A DNA stretch of 64,000 nucleotides. Source: Didymodactylos carnosus. Its lineage: Eukaryota > Rotifera > Eurotatoria > Philodinida > Philodinidae. The stretch covers positions 1 through 64,000 of the forward strand of contig CAJNOQ010000049.1 of NCBI GenBank assembly GCA_905250885.1. The letters are read 5' to 3'. The position numbers were made by a program, and so were the translations under genes. Shown piece after piece: positions 14,801 through 27,200 of this stretch (positions are counted from its first letter, which is position 1; the number at the start of each line of letters is the position of its first letter). The notes beneath the pieces were generated by a model. It saw only the letters and a list, made by a program, of their open reading frames with translations. It was not told the DNA's origin and made no database searches.

Positions 14801-15591
14801 TTTTCATATAAATAAGAGTTTTATTGTTTTATTTAAGAAAAAATTAGGTGAATATCGTTATCGTGCATTGGATGAACTCGAACGTGATGTGATGCTTTTA
14901 TGTAAAAATGCTCAAGAATTTAATATAGAAAATTCGCCTGTAAATTGTATAAATTAAAGACGATAATTAAAATTATTTATTTTCTCATCTATTTTCAGAT
15001 TTATGAAGATTCAATTATATTACAATCCGTATTTACAAATGCACGAGAAAGACTGGAAAAAGGTGAAATTCCTATTAGTTCAGATACCGAAGACGAATCC
15101 GATGATGATGGTACGTATCTATTACTCGTACATGTAGAACAATTTTTAAAATATTTTGTTCGATATCTAATGACCAGAGATTTTTTCTAGAACCACTAAA
15201 AAAACGTGTAAAAAAAGAAACAACTGTGAAAAAGGTACGTTTGATGTCTAACTGTTTTATCTTAAATATATCTTATCTAGAAATTTTTATTTTATTTTTA
15301 GAAACATCAACATCAACCACAACAACAACAACAGCAACAACGTAGCGGAAGTGGACGAAGGAAAAATCGAGTAATGAGTGATGAAGAAGATATAGATGAA
15401 GCAATTACTAACCAGGTTTGTCATTAATTAGAAAATGTTGTATACTGATTTTGAGAAGAAAAAAAATGTAGTATCTAAAAGATATGAATAACATAAGATA
15501 ATAAAACGATATTTATTTATAGTCAATCGGTGGCGATGATGATGATGATGATTTCGAAGATACACGTGGTTCAAGTTCTCGTTATAAATAA
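8899..15591 (+). CDS. SMARCA4: Brahma/BRG1-type SWI/SNF ATP-dependent chromatin remodeller
   Basis: Catalytic ATPase of the BAF/PBAF nucleosome-remodelling complex, nuclear. I resolve 21 exons with consistent phases: 8899-8926, 9106-9814, 9878-10079, 10166-10900, 10960-11301, 11363-11445, 11501-11871, 11931-12094, 12151-12252, 12919-13052, 13189-13331, 13394-13581, 13637-13948, 14010-14228, 14294-14601, 14662-14770, 14838-14939, 14999-15110, 15191-15234, 15302-15415, 15523-15591. The product is 1529 aa against about 1650 for human BRG1. Domains in order: QLQ (about 32-66), HSA (about 335-410, [13 protein letters not shown]), BRK (about 513-558), SNF2 ATPase with Walker A DEMGLGKT (about 665-673) and box II DEGH (about 767-770), helicase C ([15 protein letters not shown], then [11 protein letters not shown]), SnAC-like acidic region, and a bromodomain (about 1345-1440; [23 protein letters not shown]). 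The 28-bp first exon is supported by an ATG, a gtaagc donor and phase agreement with the QLQ exon. Largest intron: 12253-12918. All catalytic motifs are present, so it looks functional. Orthology to Drosophila brm and vertebrate SMARCA2/4 is clear, but the last two cannot be told apart. Confidence 0.96.
8986..9011. repeat. 26-bp perfect palindrome in Brahma intron 1
   Basis: atggtattcacta followed directly by its reverse complement, with no spacer, 60 bp after the donor of the 179-bp first intron. A second hairpin with a related sequence follows at 9040-9069. It could form a cruciform or RNA stem; its function is unknown. Confidence 0.85.
9040..9069. repeat. Hairpin in Brahma intron 1
   Basis: Arms tattctcacta (9040-9050) and tagtgagaata (9059-9069) are perfect reverse complements around an 8-nt loop. 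The hairpin ends 36 bp before the exon 2 acceptor at 9105. Confidence 0.8.
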
Positions 15592-18220
15592 ATGAAAATC
15601 ATTGTTCATATTTATCTTTTTCAAATGTGCATGTTCTTAAATTTAAAATTCATCAGAATTTAGCTCTTAATATGCAAAAAATGACATTATCAGCGTGTAC
15701 ACATAAATTTTATCTAAGGATCTTGAATATTCTTGCAGAGGATTTTTTTTAAACTAGTTTTTGTTTGTAATGATATTATTTTTGTTGCTTTTTTTTCTTT
15801 CTCTTATTTGTATTTATATTTTTACGAAGTGAAATAAAACAAGATGTATGGTAAGGTTATTTTCATAAATTAAGCGTAAGTCGTAGATTAATCTCCTCAA
15901 ACAAAACCTTTTTTTTAAATAAACAGATCGAAAATTGAACAGTTCGTGCAATATTTGCTTGAGTGTGTGTGTGTATATCAACAGGTTTACTTTTTATCAT
16001 CCATTTCTCCTGTGCTTGTTTGTTCTTGGATTGTTTACCAATATTATGTGTTATATATAAGAGCAACACTTTTGTTTCCGTTGTATATATTTTAAAACGT
16101 ATAAGTATATTAAATAAAAATTCTTTTGCAACATTTTCTTTGCCTATATCTTTTTGTTCGTTTTGTGTGTGAAAAAGCTTTTTGTTGTTTTGTTTGCTTT
16201 TGATTTTTGTTTTCTTATATTTAAGAGAAAATAATAAAATTTCATATCAAAGCATCTGCTAATAAAATTGAATTACAGTAAAATAAGTTCTATATAAAAT
16301 TCAAATATGATTTATAATACAAAATTTTTTTCAGTTCAATAATTTCAATCAAATTTATATCCATCTTTAATTAACAGTACGATGTGCTGAATAATATTTT
16401 TTCAGATACAATATGTCACTATGATCTCTAAATTTATTTGTAAATTATTCTTTAATATAATCGTGCACAGTTCTTCAAATAGTCATTTTAAAACTGTAAC
16501 GTCGTGACTTCACATGTGAGAATTTGTACACGTGAAATATCGATTGGAAATTGTATCCTATTTCTTGCTATATCATTCGATATTATTAAAGCTTTATCTA
16601 TGATAGTTCAATATTATCAAATGTCACTTTGTAATTCTTTAGTATCTTACCAAAATTTGCTTCTATTCAATGTGAAATAGTTCTGCGATGTTATTTAAAA
16701 ATCAATCCTATTTTGAGTTAATTTCTTTTTCTATACATGTGGCTTGGATAAGTTAAAATAATTAATAGGATGAATTTACCGACAAAATATTTGAATCTAG
16801 TACTAGCTTTACTACGCTGAGACTGTGGATCAATACTTGTGAATAATTGAGCCCACCTATGATGAAAAAATTGACAATGTAGAAATAGTTGTTTCATGTT
16901 TAACACATTTTAAACTAAAAACTCTATGGAGATGTTCCCGTTTGTACTTACCAAATAGATGGAAAAGAAAAGGATAAAAAAAAATAAAAAATTGTCATAA
17001 TTAGTTTCACTGACCGTAAACGAGTAGTAGATAGTTATTTATGTGTACGATCGGACGTGAATAATCACAACAAAGAGAAACATTAATAACTGAAAAACAA
17101 AACAGTTATTTCTTATTGCTATTTATAATAAGAAAATTCTATTTAGTCTAATTTATCGATTGAATTTTTAAGTTATTTTATGACTCGATTTCAATATGAA
17201 AAAAATTAATTCAAAATATTTCTAAGTGTATAGAAAATTTTTAGAGTATGTGTATTCACATCGGATATAAAATATATGGGACCGTAGTTTTTATGCTTGA
17301 AATTATGACTAAATCATTCTCGTATCGTTCGAATGAATTGGTCATACATTCTTGCTATAATTATAGTAAAAAATGATGATGAGATAAGAAAAATCAAAAT
17401 CAAGTGATCACAAAAACTTGTCCAAATACTTTTCTAAAAGAACGAAAACAAACATTAAAAAAGAAAATGAGAATATCATTCATGGTAAAGTACACTTATT
17501 TTACCACATTTGAAAAAAATATCATTACAACAGTTATCTGCTAGAAAGAAGAAAGAGCAAAAAATATAACAATGTTTACAAGCTAATATAGAATGTCGAA
17601 TATAAAAAAATAAAATAAATATGAACCATTTAAGATTAATGTTGTGTACTAAAAAGAATACGAATATTGTTATAATTTTAGTTATCAGTAGTCAGAGTTA
17701 AACGTTGATATTGTATCTGTTACAATAGAATGATCTATTTTTATGATGATGGAAGAAATAAAAATGTCTTAGCTAACATGGTCATAACAGCAAAATGACA
17801 TTTAACATAAATAAGAAATTGTTCATGATGTATTCACTAGCAAAGTACTAACGTAAGTTTGGGCTAGTCTTGGAAGTGAAAACAAGCGAATAAAATACAT
17901 GTCTGTTTACTAATAGAAAAATAACAATATCAATCGAATTCTACAATGAACAAGAGAAAAACACAATAGATAACTACAAAAATTCTTTTCTTAAAGCTCT
18001 TAAATAGTTTGATTTGGAAAAGAATAAGCAGTTGAATATTAGTCTTCTCAGCATTTTCACTACGTCTTGGACACAACATATATCAGAGAGAATAATATTC
18101 TTAAAATAAGATCAGCAATAGACTAGAATGGCATTAATATTGAAAGTTCCCGAACAAAATCACGAGGAGAAATAAAAAATCCAGTTGCTTGTAACTATAC
18201 TGTTATGTTCGGCACATCGA
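15592..18220. other. Convergent intergenic region after Brahma
   Basis: About 2.6 kb between the stop codons of Brahma (+) and the minus-strand exon ending at 18221. It is AT-rich and I see no coding frame or repeat boundary. It should hold both 3' UTRs. The clearest signal is AATAAA at 15833-15838. Confidence 0.5.
15833..15838 (+). terminator. Poly(A) signal of the Brahma gene
   Basis: AATAAA about 240 bp after the Brahma stop codon, on the coding strand, following T-rich sequence. It is the first such hexamer I find downstream of the stop. Confidence 0.45.
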
Positions 18221-20029
18221 TTAATCTTCTTCATAGGATAGTTTTCGCCCTCTAATTGGTCTATTTTGACTATTAATACTGCTGCGATTGATATTACGCG
18301 TCAATGTGTCTATTTCTGAGTATGTATCATCGGTGAATGACGAATCAATATTTATCGTTGTTGGCTTTCTACCAAAATAAAAATTTCCATTCGATTGTGA
18401 TTGTCTGTGTACTTGTTCATGATTTTCTGACCGGGCTGATGACTTTATTCTATTGCCATTAGTTGCTTTATGAGCGAACCGTCTTTCATTGTCCAATTGT
18501 GACATTTGCCTTGGCAGTGAAAAGTCTTTTTTTTTCAACTGTTGTTTTTCAACCAAATATGCCCGCGACATATTCAAAACAGGCATCATTAGCGTTTTAC
18601 GTTTATTCGTCTCGTTTGATATTCTGTTTGAATCACTATTTACATATTTTGTTGTAAATTGATTTGTATATTCATCGACTGTCGGATCGCGTAAATGATT
18701 GATACTGCCAATATTTAACGCTGATGTATTATTATCATCAAGCGAAATAATATGTCCGTGTTGTAAACGTAGCTCTAAATCTTCACCCGTATAATCCAAG
18801 CCAATTCGATTTCCTCTTGTCGTTGTACAATGATAAAAGTGCTGGGATTGGTCTAATTCATCGTTCTCATTGTATTCCGGATTTTTAAGTGATATCGAGT
18901 ATCTGGAGCTTAATAACATTGCATCCTCATCACCATTACTGTTATTCAAGTCGATTGTTTCTTCTTGCTCTTCGTATGAACGTTCATTATCCAAATTATT
19001 ATAATCTATCTCTTGTTTGAAATCACCATTATCTGATGTTTGTGTGATACGATCACAAAAAAAGATATTATCACATTGGGTGAAATGATCGTACATGATA
19101 TTTAAGTCAGCCATAGTTGTTTGATCCTGAACGTGTGGTTTTTGTCTTTCAATACGATCAGTAGGTAATGGTTCACGATATCTTAAAACAACTGGTGACA
19201 AACATCGTTGATCAACTGGTGGAAAATTAACGCCAATACTTCGTTTAGATATTGGGTGTCTATGTTTTTGTTGTCGTGATGCTGCCGTGGTAATCAACGA
19301 TTCAGTATCAGACATTGTTGATGCGTTTTTCCTCGGTTTTGTCTCATTTTGTATGCCACGATCATGTTTAATTATGTCCATGCTTGTATCAGTTTCGGCC
19401 GATACCATTCTTTTCGGCACACTGGTGTGGCGTACTTCCGGAGGAGGAGGTGACACAGACAGTCTATATTGAGGAATTATTTTTCTTACTGGAGATGTAT
19501 ACAAATCACGTTCATCTTGACGATTGCGCTGATATCGTTTACGATCGTTCGCTACTTCGAGTATTACCGGTCCATAATACTCTTCCGATGATCTTCGTCT
19601 TCTCCTTTGAAATCCACAGACACCTTTATCGGGATGATCATCACACGGTATCCAGATGGAACGATTAGGTGGCAACTTTTTATCTTGTACGGGATTATAA
19701 GAATTTTTTGGAAACGTTGTTTGTGTGGATGTTGAATGTGGTAAACGAGGTACATCTGTGCCGAAATTTCGTTTAGTGATTGGATCATACATGGTTGATG
19801 CATTTCGGTGTAACTTTTCGTCCGATTGCACACTTGTGTTAACAAGTTTTGGCTTGTCGAATCCTGCAGGTGGCTTCGATGGCATAATTAGTTCTTCATT
19901 TTGGGGGTATTTACGTCCCCCCCCCAGTGTAAGCGTTTTCAAAAGTACCAGGAGTCTCCACTGATTGTGAGTCCACAGAATCACCGTTCTCAATTGTAAC
20001 TATTTTTCGTATAACTGGATGTGACTCAC
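18221..20029 (-). CDS. Long coding exon, probable alternative last exon of the ankyrin/F5/8C gene
   Basis: One long exon that starts after a cttatag acceptor and ends at the stop at 18221 (last residues RGRKLSYEED). No first exon lies between it and 21241. Its acceptor leaves two bases (GT) before a codon, the same phase as the last exon at 21241-24044, so the phase-1 donor at 26531 could join either one. From 20027 the frame reads ESHPVIRKIVTIENGD and so on, looks coding, then meets nine G residues at 19917-19925. One base fewer would continue into the 590-codon frame below; as written, the first frame stops right after the run. So this is either a read error, length slippage, or a broken exon. 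The product (about 600 aa) is disordered, with a Glu/Asn-rich middle, a repeated NASTM...KR...G motif, and several short TQT/QxD motifs resembling dynein light chain LC8 sites. It has no recognised globular domain. An independent unseen gene remains possible. Confidence 0.65.
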
Positions 20030-21240
20030 CTATAAGAAGGAATTCGTGTGAAAAGATATATTACAGTAATAGAAAGTACAACTTGCATATGGGTAAATAT
20101 TTTTATTTTGTTATAAATATTATTCTTGAGTGAGATGGCACGCGTATTTGAGATCAACTTCGAATTAATTATTTAGAAATTATTTAGAGTATAGAATACT
20201 CTCCAAAATGGAAATCAGCAAACCAATTGCAAATATTTACTTGACGTATATATATATCTAAAACTTATTTTTTTTGTGTCTTTTTTGCTCCTCTTCTCTC
20301 TATCGTGTGTATTAAAAACTTTAAAATGGTATTCTAATTTAGTGATCATATGTCACGTCACTGAAATCACTGAAAAAACAATGTTTTATCATTTTATTTA
20401 GTTAAATCGATGATACTTTAAGTTTTTTCAAGGTAAAATGGAGAAGAGAGAGAAAGAGAGGAAACTAGCATACTAATATTATTTACAACCGTGTTATTCT
20501 TTTATTTTTAATTTAATGATTGTAACAGATTACTGTCAAGAATGTATAATTGATAGTGTTATTAAAATATTTCTGACTGCACCGTATCTATTTTTTGGCT
20601 TCTTATTCGCCCCAAATTAGTGTTATTTCATTGCTTTATTCATCTCATTATTGATCATGTCTTTCGTAGTACAAAAAAGTAATTACAGAAATGAAAAAGA
20701 GAAAGATTAAATACCATAAAAGATATTTTAAGCTAACCAAAAAAAAACATAAATAAATATTCAATTAGTCTTAGAAAAAAAAAGTATTTCAATACTGAAG
20801 ATTATGACTAAACAAAAAAAAGTGAAAATAGCTTAATGAAGAAGGAATAGTTTAATAATGTCACATGAATACTTTAGAAAAATTTAAATATTTTTCAACA
20901 AACTGCTTGTTATTAGCAGAGTTAGTATCTATATACGATTGCAATACCAGAGAAATCTTTGGTTTTTTGCTCAAAATTTTTATCATGTTGATCATAGAAT
21001 AAAATGTTTTATGAAATAATTCTGAAATATTAAACTATCAAAAGATTACAATATATAGAATATTTCTTAACAATTTCATACTTGATTGAAATACTCAGTT
21101 ATAAAGATTATTCGAAATAAACTAAAGAACCCATAATACGAAACAAAAACTATTTAACAATTAGGAAAGTTAAACCAGTGTGAAAACCATTGCTAGTTTT
21201 AGGAAGAAACTGAATATTAATATTGCATATACTCAATTAA
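20030..21240. other. Non-coding stretch between the two last exons
   Basis: About 1.2 kb, AT-rich, with no convincing exon on either strand. If the terminal-exon model is right, this holds the 3' UTR and poly(A) site belonging to the exon at 21241-24044, followed by intron sequence. Confidence 0.4.
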
Positions 21241-24200
21241 TCATTTCTTCTTGTTTTTTTTCTTGTTATCGATCTTTGACACATTACTCTTGTCACTATT
21301 GGAATATTGTGATGATATTGTTCTGTTGGATTCATATCGTGTTGGATGATGTGACTGTTGCGGTTGTTGTTGTTGATCGGATGTGTTATATTGCTGAGGA
21401 AGGGATTCAATAACACTAGAAGACTGTGCCTGCTCGTCATAGTCAGATATTCGCTTATTAGTATGTGATGGTGGTGTTTCTATGTCAGGATCCGTCGATG
21501 AAATTGCACCAGGTCGAACGTGTGATGAGAATGATGTTCTTGATTGTGTATCTTGTGCATTGTCATATACTGATGACTCGCGGTTGACATAATTAGATTT
21601 TAGTTTCGGATCATAAGTATTTTCATAAACTCTATCATGCTGTTTCACAGATGTGGAGGTAGTACGACGTTCGTCATAAGATGGTGTAGTTTCGAAAGAC
21701 CGATAATACCGACTTTTCGGTATATTATAACCTTGCAATGAATCAGAGGTATTTGTTTCAGCATTTGTCAATAGCGTTAGTGGAGGATCTGCGTCCGCGT
21801 ACGGGCTCTCTTCATCTTGATGGGACTGTGGTTCACGTTGCTGTAGTCTTCCATTGCGATTAATTCTATTCGACCCATTGTTTACCGGTGACTGTCCTAA
21901 TACTTGATATATAGAATGGTTTCCATCGTTTTCTTCTTGTTCATCTTCCTCAATTGTTTCACGGCTAATTTGTTTTCCATGTTGTAAATAAATAGGATTA
22001 GATGGTGAAGGGCCAAAATTATATCTTTCGTCGGATATCTGAACCTGACTATTCTGAGACGTGGTATTTTTTGGTGATAATATCGGCGATGGAGAGTCAA
22101 TACTTTCATAGAGTCCATAACCGTGTGACGGTTGGTTTGCTATTACAGATGCTTTTCGTTGATCTTTTGTCTCATTAGTAGGAGAATATAAAGTTTGTGG
22201 CACGTTTTGTGGCACATTAATAGGGCTGTTAGATTCATATATAGTTGACTTTCCGGCTGATACCGGCTTTTGATCATCATAGATCAGATGATCATTATTT
22301 TTCTTATCTGGCATAGTTACGATAGGCTCCTCCCGGTTTCGTTGTGGATTATTATCATTAACTATTAGTGATTCGCCAGCTGGGTGTAATCTTGGAGAAT
22401 GATTGATATGTGTTTCATTGTTTTTTTTTGATAGTAAACTGTCGCCACTAGTGGATTTTTGCAATGTATTCTGATCCTTTTGTTTTATTCGATTAATTAC
22501 TTGATCTGCTCGTTGGAGCGCGTAAAGTTTACCTGGACCTTGAACAACGGCTTTGAACGTCAATTCTGTATGAGTTGGAATATAATTATATAAATTTTTT
22601 TCTTCTGGTATCACGGGTCTCACTGATAAATCTCCACCTTGAATGTGATATTGTTTATCATCCAATGCTGAGTATAACGGAACTTGACGTTTGCCATTGT
22701 TTAGCTTTGTTTTATCTATCACTCCATTTATACTATCATCAGAGTCATTCGCACTATCGGAGTTATCAGTACTATAGCTTTGACTCAAAGACTTAGGTCG
22801 CTGTTTTTGTTTTAATTGATTTTTTGATGCTTCACGAAATCGTGTTGGTGTCAAATAGCGTTCGTGCTGATTTGTCGCTGGCATCGTGTACTCGCCCCAT
22901 TCATCTGAGTGTTCCCAGTCTTCTAGAATAATTGAACGAGGACATTTGGTGGATGTATTTTGTTTTGTTTTATGCCCAGTTGTAGATGTAGATGATTTTG
23001 GTTGTTCATATCTAGGTATCGATGGTGTACGATTATAACTAGATGGAACGATAACATTTGTATACGTAACTGTATCAGAGTTATATGTATGAGAACTAAG
23101 TGCTGGACGTGATTTTACCCGATATTTTGTAGGTGTTAAGTAATTACTAGTATACGGCGATACTTGTCCCTGATATGTTATTTCATCATCTTGTGAATCT
23201 AATGTTTGAATGTTCTGATCAAATGTACGATTATCATATGGATTATGATGCTCGTTCTTCTCTTTTTCTCTTGGTGACGATTGATTGAAATTTGTTCTAT
23301 GTTTCGAACGATTTATTGGCTGTATAGAATTATTTATCCTTTTGCCTGTAAACTGTTCATTTTCACTTTCACTACCAGTATTAATCGAACTTTGCTGTTG
23401 TTGTTGATGACTTTTATATTCTTGTGATAACTTTGGCTGGAGTTTTGTTCTACTAATTGAACCTGAACTCTCATTTTTTTCTTGTTTTCCATAGGATCTT
23501 GATCGAGATGGTCTATCATTTTCATAATTGCTATCATAACGTTGTTGAGCTTCTTGTTTCTCCGATTGTCCTGCTCTTCTGCTTGTGGAAGAAGATTCGT
23601 TGGTACCGTTTCTTTTATGTCTTCTAAATTCATTATCACTTGTCATTGCGTGCGTCGTATGAGTTACTGGATGGTACTGATTGCTTGTTATTTTCCCTGT
23701 CATGTTGTCGTCGTCGTCGTCGTTATTGTTGTCTGATGTACTTTCCTCTGATATATATTTATAAGCGATTAAATGTTCTGTTGCTATTGGTGTTCTTTTT
23801 TTTGAGAAAGAATAAATATTGCTTTTTACAGGATAAAATGTTGATCTTATAGATGCTAAGCGTTCATCTAGCACCGGTTCATAGATTGCTGTAAACAAAC
23901 CTTGATTGGTGTCTTCTGGTTGTCTATCTAATGAATTATAATCTTTTCTGAAAAAATGTGGCGTTTCTGATGACAACGAATTAAGTTGGTTATTGTTAGG
24001 ATAAAGATGCTCGTAGACCGGTTTTATATCTGTTAATTTAGAACCTGAAGTAAAACAAAAAATAAGTCACTTTTTTTTCAATTGACCGACGATCAGCTGC
24101 AAATGCATCCTCACAGCTTTTTTACTGTGAGGATGTACGGTGCGACGATACCATCGTTGAATCTCAATCCCTATAAAATCGCGATTGCTATTGATGTAGA

Positions 24201-27200
24201 GCTAAGATTCTTTAGCAGCGAAGAAATCAGCATCAGATGAGCAATCAGAAAAAAAACAGACACATTGAAAATAATGAAAGGACTTTTTGTTGATAAAACA
24301 TGACAAATATTTGCAAAAAAACCTACATTCTATTTATTTGTACAGTTTGAAGAAAAAGAACCTAATAAGACGCTCGTATACAAAATAAAAAAATCTGATT
24401 TCAGAATTTCAGAATTTTCCTTGCATCATCGCACTGGCTGCCGTTTTATTATTTGAAACTGATCAAAGCTCTATTTACCTCGAATGTATCTCATGATTAT
24501 AACAATGACAAAGATAAAATTATTGCGGTTTAATAGTCGTTTTTATATTTTTATCGACTCGGATTAAAGAAAAAAAAAAAAAAAATCTTTTGCCCCTATA
24601 CTGACATGTGCGTCTATATTATCGAATAATAACAAAGTAAAGAAAAGGACGAAATTTGACATTAATTAGTAAAATGTCCATTCATAAATCGGAATGTGTC
24701 TGTTTGAAAAACAAAAATGAAAAACATAATATAGTTGAATAAAGTCCGTCGGGGTTGAGTAATTTGATTATAGTCTACGAGCATCTTGTTGATATCATAA
24801 TAAAAAAGATTAAAGAAAAAAACTAAAATTTACTATATACGCTTTTAATTGTAATTTTCATTAAATTTACGTTGTAAAGATAACACATTATAAATTTTTT
24901 TTATAAAAACTTTTCTTCTTTTTTATACCTTTTACTAGTATATACCTATAGTAATCAAGTAATAAAAAATAAAAAAAATCATAAAAAATGACTTTATTTT
25001 TAAGTATACGACAGATATACTGTGTGAAGGAAAAAATATAATAATTGTTTCTATGCAAAAATACGGATTTAACTAAACGCTTTTGAAATATGATGTTGAA
25101 ATTGTTAAAAACGATCATATTACTAGTTTAAAATAAAAATAAAAATCTTTCTAGTGTAGCTCCTTTTGATCTAAAGATGAAATTTTACAAAGTCTACATA
25201 TTTGACAAGAGTCTACTACTCTTTAGCAGATTGCTCTCCAGTTGTCTCCCCCCTCCCCCCATGTCGTGCATTCAACGTTCGTCTACGAGTGAGAAGTTCA
25301 AGTTTCTCAATTTTCCGTATACTCGTGGTCCGTATACTCACATGTTTTTTCCTTTCAATACCATGTACACGTTAAAATTTCATAAAAGAATCAAAAAATG
25401 TTCTCAAAAATAGCAGTTGTTTATCGAGCAAAAAAATAAATTTAAAATATGATTTTATAAAATGTCTTTAGCTTAGCTATTAACAAACAAAAAAACACTT
25501 TACTTCAGTATTGTTGACAAAAAAAAACAACAAAAAATAATCAGTAGCTATTGGCTAAGTAGCCAGTGAATCATTTCATATACGTCTTCAACAGAACGGC
25601 ATTCTCATTGTGACTAGCTTTCATTAATTAATTACAGAGCAATAATTATTATCAAAACAAATAGCAAAAATAATTGAAATTAAGAGAAAGATTTTGATAA
25701 TAATTTATTATATGAAAAAAAACAGCATATACCTTATTTAATAGATATCCATTTTTCGATGAAGAATTGTTGTTATAACTCATATTAACCCACCACTGTG
25801 TAATGATTATAAATGACATAAGAGAAGAAGAAAAAACAAATACCATATTTTAATATGGAATGTATTATAAAAAGAAAGAGAAATGCAAATATAAACAACT
25901 TCACAGGTATGTCTCCCACGTGATATCACCTTTTTTTATATAAAAAAAATTTTCATTAAAAACTTCTTATCTTTAAAACTGAATAAGAAAAATGAATAAT
26001 AAATTATGTTTAAGAATAAAGTTCTTTTGATAATTAATTAATTCAAAATCATTTTTCATAAAGCAATGAGATCTCCAAACTTTATTGTATCAAAAAGATT
26101 GGAGGAACAAAAAGTATTCTCGCTTAATAGATGTATCAAAAATCATAAGAGTGATTAATATTATTTCAAAGAAAGATACAAAATGTCAGATTAAAACATA
26201 ATGATATAGTCAAGTTGTAAAATTAAAAGATTAAACAGTTCAAATCAAAATTATTCTTTAAATTATTTCTTCTAACAAAAGGTGCTTAATTAAAACTTAA
26301 TATATTTTTCATACAGTATCAAATTTGACAGAAATAGCTTTCTGTAGAATCAAAAACAAAACACATACCTTAGATCAAAAAGAGATCATTTATAATTTCA
26401 AAGTCTTTTAATTATAGTTGAAATAAATGAATAAATCAATGCGGTCATATGCAAGTTGTACTTTTTTTTTATCAGTTAGTTGAAATAAATTATTCCAAAT
26501 GTTGATTAGTAGTTAGTTGTTAGTCCTTACCCACGACGATTTTATGCCATGGTGTGTGAATTTCAGGTCTTTCCATGCTGACAACACGAATTTCATATCG
26601 ACCAGCTAAAACAAAACATTATTGTATATTTCTCTTTATTACTAAGAATAAATCATACGTTGTTGAATTGAATAATCAGAAAAATCAACTAATGATCTTC
26701 CTTGTATTGGTTCTAAATCTCTCAATAATATTGTAACAGCATGTGGACTAAGTTCATCTAGTATAAAAACAAAAACATTTATATTTTGCTTCTAAAATTA
26801 TTTATTCATACTTTTTTCTTCTAATTTGACACGATCAGTTACATTTTCATCGCCAGTTGCACTAAATGTTTGTAATTTTTTACCAGACATAACCGTACTC
26901 TGTGGCTGATTAAACCATTCGAGATATGTTAACTTTGGTGCTGAAAAAATGAAGACATATTCATAAATATATTAGACTCTCTCACATTTAACTTTACCTT
27001 TTATAGATTCTATTAATTTTTTAAATTGAAAATATTCATTAACACCGACAAAATTCTATAAACAAAATACTTCATCTCATATCTCATAGTATTTGACAAT
27101 TTAAAAACATACCGCTGAATTCAATACTTCATCACGTTTTTCATCTAATGTTTCTAGATCATTAATACCCTAAAATAACGACTATATATTTTGAAAAAAA

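Noticed and set aside
25177-25413. 78-codon open frame in the large ankyrin gene intron
   Set aside because: No motif, on the opposite strand to the host gene, low-complexity proline run from a C-rich patch.
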